Source: Cercospora beticola
Lineage: Eukaryota; Ascomycota; Dothideomycetes; Mycosphaerellales; Mycosphaerellaceae
Assembly (NCBI RefSeq): GCF_033473495.1
Contig: NC_088940.1
Coordinates: 1,860,001 to 1,924,000, forward strand
Length of the DNA: 64,000 bases
Reading direction: 5' to 3'
The position numbers and the translations under genes were made by a program. Positions 43,701-53,568 of the stretch are shown in pieces. The first letter of the stretch is position 1. The number at the start of each line of letters is the position of its first letter. The notes below the pieces were generated by a model that ran no database searches, was not told the origin of the DNA, and worked only from the letters and a program-made list of their open reading frames with translations.

Positions 43701-44042
43701 CCGCGTTCTCTTCTTTGACAGATCTGACAGGTACACGAAGCAGACACCTGCCTCGAAGTACCACCGCCACATTGACCTGATTGCATAGTTGACCTCAGCA
43801 TCGTTTCGTTTATCAATGCAGCAGGTGTCGATCCAGAAGTATTTATAGCCGGCTTCCTTCGCCCGATCTTTGCAGAAGTTCAACTTGGTCAAAGGTTTCG
43901 TTGTGTCCTTTATGCCATCTTTCAGGTCTTGGTAGGTCACCTCTTCCTCATTCCTCTCGCTCCATGTGTGAGAAAGGATGGCGTATGGCGGTGGAGAGTC
44001 GTCGTAGTCGCAGAATTCGAAGTCGCTGTTCAACAGCCGCAT
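40725..44042 (-). CDS. HET-NACHT-ankyrin NOD-like receptor (fungal NLR)
   Basis: Intronless, 1105 aa. The N-terminal HET-type domain occupies about residues 18-145: PYAILSHTW (20-27), YFWIDTCCIDKRNDAEVNYAIRSMWRWY region with the WIDTCCID core at 70-77, VYLSDL, RWFTRGWTLQEL (126-137). A linker with RAYCMLGICDV leads to a NACHT ATPase at about 285-490: Walker A GKPGAGKS at 298-305, Walker B WLFIDALDEC at 392-401, CLASRHYP at 424-431. A helical region with FIHESVRDFL (599-608) follows, then six 33-residue ankyrin repeats and a partial seventh from about 843 to 1050 (GADVNAQGG, VVQMLLDAGA). This is the architecture of fungal NLRs: sensor repeats, an oligomerising ATPase switch and a death-inducing HET effector. 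It is expected in allorecognition or innate defence. It lies divergent to an alpha/beta hydrolase. Confidence 0.95.
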   Translation of the reverse strand: MRLLNSDFEFCDYDDSPPPYAILSHTWSERNEEEVTYQDLKDGIKDTTKPLTKLNFCKDRAKEAGYKYFWIDTCCIDKRNDAEVNYAIRSMWRWYFEAGVCFVYLSDLSKKRTRDTDWRDALKDCRWFTRGWTLQELIASKKIEFYARDGHIGSREDLLPALRSITGIDLGRSMPSHATRLGWVTKRSTKRPEDRAYCMLGICDVSLDPRYGEGGNSAWRRLQDAITHRHGTIALSVQREVTNDDHPATMLEALRFDALETRRKTVKEPLTKTCKWILAHPACAKWLKLERKFFWIKGKPGAGKSVLIKYLDQHVTRKLKKSNAIGLHFYFNARGEQLEKSFMGLYRSLLVQLVDLVPEVAHELNALGMPFDLPQLQSVLTSVILSIDRQVWLFIDALDECREGDVRDLIEFLDGLQDAKLYVCLASRHYPIVKVPTDLQLVLEDVDQHKEDLSTYVQKLDLEGEELAQMQHDIVAKANGIFLWVVLVVNILQKDVERGRFHAMQSRLREIPEGLPDLFKTIILRDDEHKEEFLLCLRWILYARRPLTLKEWYFAMMSGVDGSLEWHGGITDPRMEIFLLTSSKGLAELTKGKTTTAQFIHESVRDFLIDQGGFEEICGSHESFESVAHDHLKRYCLRGMAFSLPRQLDQRKGKKQLLNEEERSSLRARYPFAEYATTYILHHADQAAVGCPQDSFLANEFTISDWMSGFNALQTSKPVVYSDVPSLNYLCAERNLASLGSRPTAALKMEKQQRYVRPLIAAIVHASWDVLRIFLNDMSVPNIEETILEIRSKTKLVLSSRWGLNRVWDWSWAVRNGLVHLSKHTLMSIYELDPGAQKMQWSQALVTGSEGGHEGMVQMLLDMGTEFHEYAHIEALYNASDGGHEKAVQVLLDAGATVNGRLYKSSTALQVASSKGHERVVQVLVNAGADVNAQGGGIYGNPLAEASQCGHENVVQLLLDAGADVNAEDGSRGTALRAAAVSGHDTVVQMLLDAGANVNFQGGPHGNVLVAASVCGYESVVQMLLNAGADASAQGGDYSNALEAARSNNQADAVSACGERNPAPNKLACRSVRQGKQILGLSERFRNFDMVQLDLSRLSQENGES
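40890..41520 (-). repeat. Ankyrin repeat array of the NLR, about 99-bp units
   Basis: DNA-level tandem units of about 99 bp encoding 33-residue ankyrin repeats. On the plus strand they recur as GCATCGAGTAGCAGCTGCAC-like strings. Copies are similar but not identical, most alike in the middle of the array. An uninterrupted run of eight C lies at 41233-41240 inside the array. Confidence 0.8.
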
Positions 44043-44709
44043 CTTGCCATGACCTGCAATCGGCCAGAGTGTGTGCTGCGAGCGTCTCTAGCAAATGGTG
44101 TCATCTCATTCATGAATGTCAGCTGTCCTGTTCGTGCTCACGCGCTGTTGATGTCAGTATCAGCATGCTGCCAGCGTATACTGATCATCCCGTCACTTGC
44201 GATCGCAAAATGTGATGTTCGTCTATGGGTGTACTCCGCGAAGGCAGTGAGTAGACCTCGCCTGAGGGCCACTTCTAGAGCTGATCAGGTGGCCGAGAGC
44301 TACTGTTGTGCAGCCTTGCTGCGCCCACTTCGCAGCCGCTCAGGGCGCATGAATCGCATGAAAGACCGCCATGGTGACAGACATTGCTGCGTTGAGTGAC
44401 AATGGCGAGTCCACACAAGAACCGGCAGCGGACCATGCAGCTTCATCGCGAGACGCGTGTTTCAGCTGCGAGGTGCTAGTATTCGCGAAAGGCCAGGAAG
44501 ATGATGAGTTGTTGATGGACTTGAGTCGCAGCTGCGAGCGCGTTTCGCGTCAGCCCACGTTGTCGCCGGCTTCGGCCAAACTTTCCTTGACGCCAGCTCA
44601 CCAACTCTCTGTGCCATCATCGCCCCGAACAGCCCGAAGCGCGAGAGGACTGAATAAGTTGAGTAATGACCTAGGAAAAGAACTCAACTTTCACCAATAA
44701 CCAGCCAAT
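44043..44709. promoter_or_regulatory. Divergent intergenic region, NLR and alpha/beta hydrolase
   Basis: Upstream region shared by the minus-strand NLR and the plus-strand hydrolase. An open frame at 44371-44700 lacks any family feature and is not called as a gene. Confidence 0.55.
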
Positions 44710-45797
44710 ATGCTCTTCACAAAAGACTTCACGAGCATGTCTCGTGAAGAGATTCTTCAGCTGGCAGAGCCAACAGAAGAATATCAAGAAGTACACGCAC
44801 CAAGCCCTCTATGACCGACTGAGCAGAGCACTCTGACCGACGTCAGATGATGGATGTTTGGCCGCCTGTGAGGATCGACTGGCAGGACACGAAAAGTACT
44901 CTGGCCAAGGTCCGTATGCAAACCGAACTCGCAGACGAACTGGACGAACCAGATCGAGATGTCGAGGAGACCTTTCGCCAGTTTCCTGCAAGGGATGGCT
45001 ACCAGCTCACTCTTCGAATCTTCACGTCAAGACGACACACTGTTCCGAATGGGTCTATTGTGGTGCTCTGGCATGGCGGAGGATGGGTGATTGGCAGTCC
45101 AACAATGACGGCAGGTATCGCACGATCACTGTGCAAACGATTCGGTTGCCTGGTACTCGCACCTAATTATCGCCTTGCCCCCGAGCATGTCTGGCCCACT
45201 AGCTTGAATGATGCTTGGGATAGCTTCAATTACATCCGAAACGAGTACGATGAAGAGGCCGAACGACACTTCATCATCGGTGGTATTTCCGCCGGTGCTC
45301 ATATGGCGCTGGTGATCGCACACATGGCCAAGGAAGAAAACCTGGAGCCCAAAATCACTGGCGTGTACTCAGCATGTGGTTCCATACAGCCGTTGAACGA
45401 GGGAGACCTCGATCCTGTCTATCGTGAGAGGTACCTCAGTCGCACGCAGCCAGAATGTGCAGACAATCCAGTGCTTTCGAAGGAGATGAAGAAATTCATG
45501 ACGGACTGCGCTAAGGCTGATCCGACCTCGAAGTCTTGTATGCCACTGCTCTGGCCTGGTAACGAGAAACACGAGGGGCTTCCGAAGGTCTATCAGCAAG
45601 TCTGCGGCCGAGACTACAGCCGTGACGAAGCACTTATTTTCGATGATATACTGAAGAAGAATGGAGGGAAGTCGCGAGTCAATTTGTATCCTGGACTGCC
45701 ACACTGCTTTTGGCTTGCGCTGGGAGGGATTCCAGAGTATAGACAATGGGAGCAAGACACTATTTCCGGCTTTCAATGGTTACTAAGCAATAACTAG
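44710..45797 (+). CDS. Alpha/beta hydrolase, HSL/arylacetamide deacetylase type
   Basis: Two exons, 44710-44790 and 44847-45797, giving 343 aa. The start at 44710 (MLFTKDFTSMSREEILQLA) is chosen because the 56-nt intron joins in phase and such N-terminal helices are usual in the family; a shorter start at 44847 is possible. Family motifs: HGGGWVIGSP (oxyanion), nucleophile serine in GISAG, APNYRLAPEH, acid near QQVCGRD, and histidine in GLPHCFW. It should hydrolyse a carboxylester or amide; no signal peptide, so it is intracellular. It shares an upstream region with the NLR and is followed by the amidoligase on the same strand. Confidence 0.83.
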
Positions 45798-46248
45798 ACG
45801 GAGACAGCTTGACTAACAAGGAGAAACCCATGATTCCAGCGTTCTGGTTCTCAGCACCGAAATATCTCCTACAGATCAACGCACGGCGCATTGCTTGCGG
45901 TCATCACGAATTTCGAGTAGCTGTACACTCCAGTCTCTGCACCGTGGCGCGTAGATCGCACCAAGACGATGACCGGTCAAGTTGTAGACCAATGCATTGT
46001 CAGACGTCTTTGTTTGCAAGCATTGTTCACCAGCTTACAAAGGAAGGGCAGTCTTTGTTCATGATACCATGATAAGTCCCCGAGTACGCTCGTGATGGCC
46101 TCAACAGTGAAGAAGTTGCAAAGCCCCAAATTGTCGTTGGATTGTTGAAGCCTTTCAGAAAACCGACTCGACTATTCCAATCCGTGTTCACGACATTACG
46201 GCAAATAAAATCATAGCTCGGGACGCTCCGAGCATTCTTCCTACAAAC
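45798..46248. other. Intergenic between hydrolase and amidoligase genes
   Basis: Promoter of the amidoligase. No gene seen. Confidence 0.55.
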
Positions 46249-48009
46249 ATGAACCCATCTGAGAGTGGTAAGCTTGACCCCAACGACCCTCAATATGAGT
46301 CTTCTGAAGAGTTCAAGGCCCTCAGCGAGAAAGAACAGGAGCCACTGCTCGACAACTGGCAGAGACAGTATGACGATGAAGAAAGTGCAAGTGTGGCTGG
46401 TCCACTAGATCTCACGCTGGGCGTTGAGATCGAATGCGTTTTGCTCCAGAACAAGCTTATCGACAGCCGATTGCCATTGAATGAACAAGAAATCTGGTTG
46501 GGCCAAGAGGTCATCCATGCTGCTCTTTGCAAGCCCATGAAAATTGTCTGCGGTAAGTGTTGTGATGTTCACGAATGGCAACTGCCTTTAAACGAAGTGG
46601 GAGGCGAGTGGCTTGAGGGCGGATGTGAACCAAATTATGACAATTGGACTGTAGGTACGGACCTCTTGCATGTGAAGACACTGCTCGACAAAGCTTTCAT
46701 TCCTGACTTTGACAAGTTCAACGAATATGGTTTGGAAGTTCGCAGCCGAATCCTCCACGTCGCGGGCCACAACATCAAAGCAGATCAACGAAGCGACTGC
46801 CAATATCGACCAGAAATCTCCTACCAAGATGAGATCAGAGCAGTCTACGAGCGCCTACACGAAGAATTTCTCAACCCTAACCTCTCAGCAGAAGAAAAAG
46901 CATGGCGCCTTTTCAGCAACCACTCCTGTGGCCTCCACGTCCACATCGGAAACGGAGGACCACACCGAAGACTCCCTCTCCGAGTCGTCAAAAACATCCT
47001 CAACCTCCACCTCGCCAACGAACGCCAAATCGACAACCTACATTCCAGCACCCGAATCGACGGCAGCGCCCTCCTTACAGGCGGCCCCCACCAACCAAAT
47101 GACCAAGAAGTCAAAAACTGCCCGGAATCCTCCCATTTCATCAAAATGGCCGACAGGGCCAAAATCGGACTCCCAACATCTATCGATCCAGATCAACTCC
47201 GCTACCCAGCAAACCAGTTCTCTCGCAATCGATCTATCGAACAAGATGCAAGATCAATGAACATCCCAGCCTGGAATCGTATAATCGCAAGTGCTAAAAC
47301 TTTGAATGATTTGCATGATATCCATTGGGACGCCATGAAATGGTGCGTGGTGAATATCAGTCATACGCAGCGACCAGTCGCTGGGGAGAAGAAGCAGCCG
47401 AAGCAAACGATTGAGTTTCGTCAAGCTGTAGGGACGTTGGACTACACGGAGACGTTGGCGTGGATTGATGTTTTGGTGAAATTGGTCAAGTATGCTGACA
47501 GTAAATCTCCGCAGAATGTCCTCGAGATCTGCGAGAATATTTGGATGTCCCCGATGTGGTCAACGCTGGATTTTCTGGATATGTTGGGTCTGAAGAAGAA
47601 AGACGAAACGTTCAAACACTACAAACATGTCCTCGGCTTGAGGAGCCGGGCAGCGCAGTACGGTGATTTTGACCACTTTGCCGCAGAAAGTTTTGCCAAA
47701 GAATTGCGCTTGGCGGAGACTTTTGGTCGAGAAGACTTTTTCTACGAGATCATGAAATTTTTCGCGGCAATGAAGTTTGGGGAGAAGCGTCCGGACACAG
47801 TGAATCAGAGAATTCACGAGAAGTTCATGACGGGAGGGTATGGACAGTTCGAGAAGACTTTCTTGAGAAACTTTGCGCACGATGAGGATTGGTACTATGA
47901 TGGAGTGCCGAAGAATGTTTTGCAGGGTCGTCTCCTGGTGGGATGGAAGTTGCATGATCCGATTCCGGACGATCCACTGGCAGATCCTGAAGATGATGAG
48001 GATGAATAG
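46249..48009 (+). CDS. Putative amidoligase (COOH-NH2 ligase fold)
   Basis: Single exon, 586 aa. Motifs of the Amidoligase_2 family are visible in order: GVEIEC at 58-63 (the Mg/ATP-binding GxExE element), SCGLHVHIGNGG at about 227-238, and QTIEFRQAVGTLD at about 387-399. These residues belong to the glutamine-synthetase/GCS-like ATP-dependent COOH-NH2 ligase fold, which joins an amine to a carboxylate. The substrate is unknown; proposed roles for the family include peptide or protein-side-chain amidation. N-terminal 50 residues and the C-terminal tail (DDPLADPEDDEDE) are acidic. No signal peptide, so it acts in the cell. It lies next to the hydrolase and NLR genes. Confidence 0.82.
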   Translation: MNPSESGKLDPNDPQYESSEEFKALSEKEQEPLLDNWQRQYDDEESASVAGPLDLTLGVEIECVLLQNKLIDSRLPLNEQEIWLGQEVIHAALCKPMKIVCGKCCDVHEWQLPLNEVGGEWLEGGCEPNYDNWTVGTDLLHVKTLLDKAFIPDFDKFNEYGLEVRSRILHVAGHNIKADQRSDCQYRPEISYQDEIRAVYERLHEEFLNPNLSAEEKAWRLFSNHSCGLHVHIGNGGPHRRLPLRVVKNILNLHLANERQIDNLHSSTRIDGSALLTGGPHQPNDQEVKNCPESSHFIKMADRAKIGLPTSIDPDQLRYPANQFSRNRSIEQDARSMNIPAWNRIIASAKTLNDLHDIHWDAMKWCVVNISHTQRPVAGEKKQPKQTIEFRQAVGTLDYTETLAWIDVLVKLVKYADSKSPQNVLEICENIWMSPMWSTLDFLDMLGLKKKDETFKHYKHVLGLRSRAAQYGDFDHFAAESFAKELRLAETFGREDFFYEIMKFFAAMKFGEKRPDTVNQRIHEKFMTGGYGQFEKTFLRNFAHDEDWYYDGVPKNVLQGRLLVGWKLHDPIPDDPLADPEDDEDE

Positions 48010-48249
48010 TAGTGAGCAAGGTGAGCAGTCTTGACTTGGGACGCTGCATAGGAGGAGCAAACGTGTGAGATAAGAAGTAAGATCCTTCTTTTCAATTACA
48101 CACATTTATGTTCTAAAAGACAAGATATCCTGCAGCACCAGCACCTCCTTGCGCCAAAACGCCGTGCCAGCCTTGTGCCATCCAGTGCTGCTCAAGGTAA
48201 AAGCTTCCATGCCATATTTTACACACACTTTTATTCCTTCTTTTCCACT

Positions 48250-50073
48250 CTACATCCCGTCCGTGATACACCCATGACTTGCGTCCTTTACGACATGCGC
48301 ATACTTGTACAGAGTTCCCTTCTGATACTTCAAAGCCGGCGCCTTGAATTCCAATTTCCTCTTCTGCAGCTCCTCATCCTTCACATCCACCAAATCAATC
48401 ACTCTGTTCTCTGCATCAATGGTAATAGTGTCTCCATCTCTGACCAAACCGATCGGACCTCCAGCTTGTGCCTCAGGTGTTACGTGTCCAATCAAGAAAC
48501 CGTGGCTGCCGCCAGAGAATCGTCCATCGGTGATGAGAGCAACGTCTTGACCGAGACCAGCGCCCATGATGGCCGAAGAAGGCTTGAGCATTTCAGGCAT
48601 GCCTGGACCGCCTTTGGGACCTTCATAGCGGATGATGACAACGGTCTTCTCGCCCTTCTTGATTTCGCCTCGCTCGAGCGCCTCGATGAACAGATCTTCC
48701 GCATCGTAGCACCTGGCTTTGCCAGTGAAGACGGTACCTTCCTTTCCTGTGATCTTGCCAACGGCACCTTCTGGTGCCAGAGATCCGCGCAAGATGCACA
48801 AGTGTCCGGTGGGTTTGATCGGGTTGCTGAGTGGCCGGATGATATCCTGAGATTCGGGGAACGTAGGCGCGTTCTCGTAGTTTTGCTTGATTGTCTTACC
48901 CGTAGCCGTGATTCGGTCGCCGTGGAGAAGTCCCTCGCTCATCAAGAACTTGATCAAACTTGGTGTGCCACCAATTTCATGCAGATCCTGAAACACGTAC
49001 TTCCCGCTGGGTTTCAAATCGGCCAAGAATGGCGTTCGGTCCGTCACTTTCTGGAAGTCGTCGATCGACAGCTCAATGCCCACACTGTGCGCAATGGCAA
49101 TCAAATGCAGCACTGCATTCGTTGAGCCTCCGGTGATGTTCAACAGCACCATCGCATCCTCCAACGCATCCCGTGTGATGATATCCGAAGGCCTGATGTC
49201 CTCCTTCAACAGGTTTTTGATCGCCGGTCCCACAGCCTGCACCTCCAACTGCTTCGCCTTGCTCATAGCTGGGTTTGTCGATGATCCCGGAAGTGTCATA
49301 CCAATCAATTCAATAACTGAAGCCATCGTGTTCGCCGTATACATGCCACCACAAGCACCACAGTGCGGGATCGCATGTCGAATCGTATCCGCTCGTTCCA
49401 CCTCACTGATCTCCCCAGTCAAAAATTGTCCATACGCCTGAAACGCCGACACGATATCCAATTTCTCATTCTTCGGTTGCAGACCACAACCTGCCGCCGT
49501 CGTACCTCCATAAACCATGATACTCGGTCTATTGACACGTCCCATAGCCATGACCACACCAGGCATATTCTTATCACAGCCAGGAATACTAATATTCGCA
49601 TCGTACCATTGTCCGTTCATGACAGTTTCGATCGAATCGGCGATGATATCTCGACTTTGGAGGGAATATCGCATTCCTTTTGTACCCATTGAAATTCCAT
49701 CACTGACACCGATGGTGTTGAATTGCATGCCCAAGAGACCGGCTTTTTGCACGCTTTCCTTGATTTTGTGGTTGAGGTCGAGGAGATGCATGTTGCATGG
49801 ATTGCCGGAGAACCAGACGGAGGAGATACCGACTTGTGCTTTATTCATGTCATCCTCTTTGAGACCTGTGGCGTACAGCATGGCCTGTGAAGCGCCTTGC
49901 GATTTGGGCTGGGTGATATTTTTCGAGACATTGTTGAGGTTGGAGGCGTCGTTGTCGATGGGTGTCGCTTGTCGGCGGCGCGCGGTGAGGGAGAGCGAGC
50001 GGGTGTGCCATTGACTGCGGGCGCACCATGATGGCCGCGCTGCAGAGAGCGTGCCAGAGCGAAGGGCGAACAT
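48250..50073 (-). CDS. ILV3: Dihydroxyacid dehydratase, mitochondrial
   Basis: Single exon from the ATG at 50073, 607 aa. It dehydrates dihydroxyisovalerate and dihydroxymethylvalerate, the third step of valine and isoleucine synthesis. Iron-sulphur cysteines: [15 protein letters not shown] and [14 protein letters not shown]. The Mg and substrate loops include [17 protein letters not shown] and [32 protein letters not shown] holds the catalytic serine region. The first 35 residues are Arg/Ser-rich with no acids, a mitochondrial presequence. Confidence 0.95.
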   Translation of the reverse strand: MFALRSGTLSAARPSWCARSQWHTRSLSLTARRRQATPIDNDASNLNNVSKNITQPKSQGASQAMLYATGLKEDDMNKAQVGISSVWFSGNPCNMHLLDLNHKIKESVQKAGLLGMQFNTIGVSDGISMGTKGMRYSLQSRDIIADSIETVMNGQWYDANISIPGCDKNMPGVVMAMGRVNRPSIMVYGGTTAAGCGLQPKNEKLDIVSAFQAYGQFLTGEISEVERADTIRHAIPHCGACGGMYTANTMASVIELIGMTLPGSSTNPAMSKAKQLEVQAVGPAIKNLLKEDIRPSDIITRDALEDAMVLLNITGGSTNAVLHLIAIAHSVGIELSIDDFQKVTDRTPFLADLKPSGKYVFQDLHEIGGTPSLIKFLMSEGLLHGDRITATGKTIKQNYENAPTFPESQDIIRPLSNPIKPTGHLCILRGSLAPEGAVGKITGKEGTVFTGKARCYDAEDLFIEALERGEIKKGEKTVVIIRYEGPKGGPGMPEMLKPSSAIMGAGLGQDVALITDGRFSGGSHGFLIGHVTPEAQAGGPIGLVRDGDTITIDAENRVIDLVDVKDEELQKRKLEFKAPALKYQKGTLYKYAHVVKDASHGCITDGM

Positions 50074-50536
50074 GGTGGCGATGTTGAAGGAAGAAAAAGG
50101 TGCCAATGGCTCACGCAAGCTGGAGCTCGGGGAAGAGGTGTGAAGTGGCTAAACATTAAATTATGACCCATGCTGCGATATCGCTTGTCAGCTGTAAGCT
50201 TGGGCCCCGATTGGTTGTGAACGGAACGGCCTGTGCAATGGCTTCAAGCATCCATGAATCCTCGATATGTTCTGTGATGTCTTGTGGGAGTAGAATGAGC
50301 TGACATCCTTCCATGTGTTATTATACAGACTGCCTGCGCTTCACACAAACCCCACTACTCTCCGTAGATGTACAATCGCTTCGCACTAAAACCTCGTAAT
50401 CTATCACTTTTCAAATGCCATATAACATGTTCCAACTCCTCTTCTATTCCGACCTTGCTTTTGGGTATCTTTCGCGAAAACCAATCGTCGTCTCTGTATA
50501 CTAGTACTGTTATTTCCTCAAGCAAACGCATTGTTC
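50074..50536. other. Intergenic between two minus-strand genes
   Basis: Promoter of ILV3 and 3' flank of the carboxypeptidase. No gene seen. Confidence 0.55.
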
Positions 50537-52714
50537 TCACAGCATGACAGCCACGCCAGCACTCAAACCCGCAAGAATGACAGCGATTTGTCCGAAAGCC
50601 ATGTCACTTCCTGCTGGAGTTGAATATCTCGACGCCGCACTCTTAGGCGTTCCTGTCGCTGTATAGACTCCCGTCAAAGCGACTGTACTGCCGCTGCTCT
50701 TCGTGCTCCCACTGCTGCTGGTGACCATAGGTAGACCAGGAATTCCTGCAGCTACCGTGGTTTTGGGCAGGGTGATGTCTTTCGTGTTTTTGTAATAGAT
50801 TCCGTGCTGGACTATCCCTTTACCTGCCCGCATATCTTCCTCGTCCTCATCGGTACATGAACTTGCAAAGTTGCGTACCCAGCATGTTGCCTTTGGTGCG
50901 TCTGACACATCATTAGTGTGCGTGGCATTGGCCGTGCCGTTAGACATGAATGATGAAAGGTCAATGTCCGCACCCGTGGATATGTCGTTGCCCAGGATGA
51001 CGCGCGCAAAGATTTGGAATGCGGTCTCAGGCTGGTAGTATGGCACAAAATGGCCGGCATCGTAGACTCGACTGAAGCTCAGATTCGCAAATTGACGAAC
51101 TGCACCGCCAACATAAGAGTCGTTGACCACGATCTCCGCATAACCGGCCTCGTTAAAGCCGCTCGCATACGATGGAGGCACACCGGCTCCGGTGGATGCC
51201 ACACCTGTTGGTGAAGGATATTCTGGCAAAGCCCCGGCGACAGCATATGCAACAGCTTCTCCGCCTACCCAATTGCAGATGTAGTCCGCGTCGCCGTAGA
51301 TGAAGGCCACCCGGACCCCGAGCCTAAGCAGATCGGCCAAGTCCTGGACAGCGCCACCACGGATAGTGTCTCCCGTGGAGATGAAACCAGCCTGCACATA
51401 TGGGCTGCTCTCAGTGTAGTTTACCGGCGCTCCGATTGATTCCAACACAGATGCACTGTTTAGGTACTCGACGTAAGCTGTTGGTGGATCAGGGCTGGGC
51501 AACTCTTGTCGAATGTCGTAGTGGTTGTACCCAGCTCCCAATGCGAGGGCGGTTAAGTTGTTACATATGTACTGCGCGCTTTCGCACAGCTCGTTGGTCG
51601 CGTCATTGTCGCCGTATGGATCCTGAGTTGCATTCCTGCACGACAGAATCGCGGGCTCACATTGCCGAGTGTAATTGTTGATCGCGTTCAATTGGGTCGT
51701 TTGATCAATGAGGCGGACTCCGTATGTGTTGTTGAACGCGAACAGCGGGTAATAGTAGTCCTGGATCAGATCGTCCACAAGTCCATTCATAATGCCGAGC
51801 GACTGCAATCTGATCGACAGGGTATCGTTGGCAGACAGTTCTCCCTTGCGAATCCTTGCGTTTTGATCCTCAAAGTACGAAGCGAATGTCGGACCGTACT
51901 TGCCGCCATAGGATTCGGTGAAGAGGTGAATTCCAGCGGGCTCGTCAGAATTGGGAGTGGTGATGTTCGGGCGAGTGGCCGGGTTGTACTGTGAGAAAGT
52001 TGAAAGCCATGTTTGCAAGAAATGCCAGGTAGCTGCTGCTGCAATCTCGCTGGTATTGGCAGTCGTGGCCCAAGGTGTATTCGAATTCTCATTGGCAGTG
52101 CCAAACGTCCCATTCAAGTACATATAGCTCGGAAGGTCGTGAATTGGCGCGGTCGCCGGCTCAAAAATCTCGTTGGTGTAGAGGTTCAATGACGCGTTTG
52201 TCGCGGTGTCATAAGATAGACCAACCTGGTTGGGCTGATCAATGAAGAGGATGTTTGATATACGATCCCATCCGAATGTCCGCATCTGCGTCCCGTACGA
52301 TCCATCTGCCATTTGCACCACTTCACATGGGCCCAACTCATTGAACATGCCGAACAGGCTGCTCGAGCCTGGTCCTCCGTTGAGCCATATCGTCAATGGC
52401 GCGGACTCTGGTGTTTGGCGTGCCTCCACAAACCAGAAGAATGTGTTGATGGAATAGTTCTGCTGTATCGGAGCGAGGGTGTACGGAGGAATCCCTATGT
52501 ATCCCGTATACTGCTTCTGAGTCTCGAACGCGGTAGTGCATGTGCCATTGGACGGCTGCTTGTATGAGATAGTGACATTGGGGTCGATGGGCGACTTGAG
52601 AATGTTTTGATATGAGGGCGGAAGCGGGTACTGCGCATTCGTAGGCAGTGGAAGGGCGGCGATGAAGGCGAGTAACGCTGGAGGCAGCGACAAGAACTGA
52701 TGGCGTCGCGGCAT
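50537..52714 (-). CDS. Secreted serine carboxypeptidase (S10), probably GPI-anchored
   Basis: Single exon, 725 aa. A signal peptide covers residues 1-27 (hydrophobic ALLAFIAALPLPTNA). The S10 triad is visible: Ser268 in ESYGG, Asp in YGDADYICNW, His in AGHFVPYYQPE. The oxyanion region LNGGPGSSSLFGMFNELGPC is intact. The sequence is rich in NxS/T glycosylation sites and cysteines. The last 25 residues are hydrophobic after a small-residue stretch and a Ser/Thr-rich stalk, the pattern of a GPI attachment signal. It trims C-terminal residues from peptides at the cell surface or wall. Confidence 0.92.
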   Translation of the reverse strand: MPRRHQFLSLPPALLAFIAALPLPTNAQYPLPPSYQNILKSPIDPNVTISYKQPSNGTCTTAFETQKQYTGYIGIPPYTLAPIQQNYSINTFFWFVEARQTPESAPLTIWLNGGPGSSSLFGMFNELGPCEVVQMADGSYGTQMRTFGWDRISNILFIDQPNQVGLSYDTATNASLNLYTNEIFEPATAPIHDLPSYMYLNGTFGTANENSNTPWATTANTSEIAAAATWHFLQTWLSTFSQYNPATRPNITTPNSDEPAGIHLFTESYGGKYGPTFASYFEDQNARIRKGELSANDTLSIRLQSLGIMNGLVDDLIQDYYYPLFAFNNTYGVRLIDQTTQLNAINNYTRQCEPAILSCRNATQDPYGDNDATNELCESAQYICNNLTALALGAGYNHYDIRQELPSPDPPTAYVEYLNSASVLESIGAPVNYTESSPYVQAGFISTGDTIRGGAVQDLADLLRLGVRVAFIYGDADYICNWVGGEAVAYAVAGALPEYPSPTGVASTGAGVPPSYASGFNEAGYAEIVVNDSYVGGAVRQFANLSFSRVYDAGHFVPYYQPETAFQIFARVILGNDISTGADIDLSSFMSNGTANATHTNDVSDAPKATCWVRNFASSCTDEDEEDMRAGKGIVQHGIYYKNTKDITLPKTTVAAGIPGLPMVTSSSGSTKSSGSTVALTGVYTATGTPKSAASRYSTPAGSDMAFGQIAVILAGLSAGVAVML

Positions 52715-53568
52715 GGTTAGCAGCGCCCAGCGAGCTATTTGCGCTCCAAGGAGAGCTTGCGACGGGATGCGCCGCTGTGTGCTTCAGGCGCAACTCACGC
52801 TCAACATGGTGGCTCAAGGGAACATGTCTCCGGGCGGGGTGGTGTGTCGCTACGCGAGCGGCGTGGGAAGCGGAATGAGTGACATGAACGAGTGTGAGGA
52901 TGGACGTCTGTGAGAGGTGTGCGCACGACGAAGTCCAAGCCCGCGAAAGGGTTGCGCGTCGTCGTCTCCACAAGCCACGCTGGTGGCTGACGTGCAGATA
53001 TGCAGCTACTGCAACACTAGTCTCGGCTCCTCTCTTTCCTCTACACCATTTACATCTGCATACTCTCCTCCGCCTGCATGGCTGACCCGTCACGCATACC
53101 CATTCGATCCATCCGCACGCTTCCCAGGCATTGTCGACAAACTGAGGGCACAGCGGCATCGCCGATCATGACATGGATGCGAAATTGGCAGGGATCGCCA
53201 GCGTGAGGAACAAACCATGCCCATCAACCCCACAGCTCTAGACTGCATCTCATCTTGTCCTTCTGCGCAACTCCTTAAATGACAGCGAGAACTGCAAGCT
53301 CAGAATATGGAGGCTGCGCCATGGGAGAAACGCTGAAGTACATTGCTTCGCGGCAGTCACGACATGGAGCACACCGCTTTCCTCGACCGCTCCCAGCACA
53401 CGGAGATGTCTGTACGGCATGACCCATAACCATACGCGGAGCACAACATGACGCTGTTCAACTTTGCGAAGATAACTGTGTGCAAGCTAATTCAGTCCAG
53501 GCAGGTTCAATTCAGGCCGCTATTCTGCACTACATCGAAGCTGCGTTTCTCCTCCACGGTAATCTCAT
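52715..53568. other. Intergenic between carboxypeptidase and cutinase genes
   Basis: Promoter of the carboxypeptidase (minus) and 3' flank of the cutinase (minus). No gene seen. Confidence 0.55.

Noticed and set aside
44371..44700. 109-codon frame between the NLR and hydrolase genes
   Set aside because: No family similarity or splice support; it lies in a divergent promoter.
48175..49125. 316-codon open frame on the plus strand
   Set aside because: Antisense to dihydroxyacid dehydratase.
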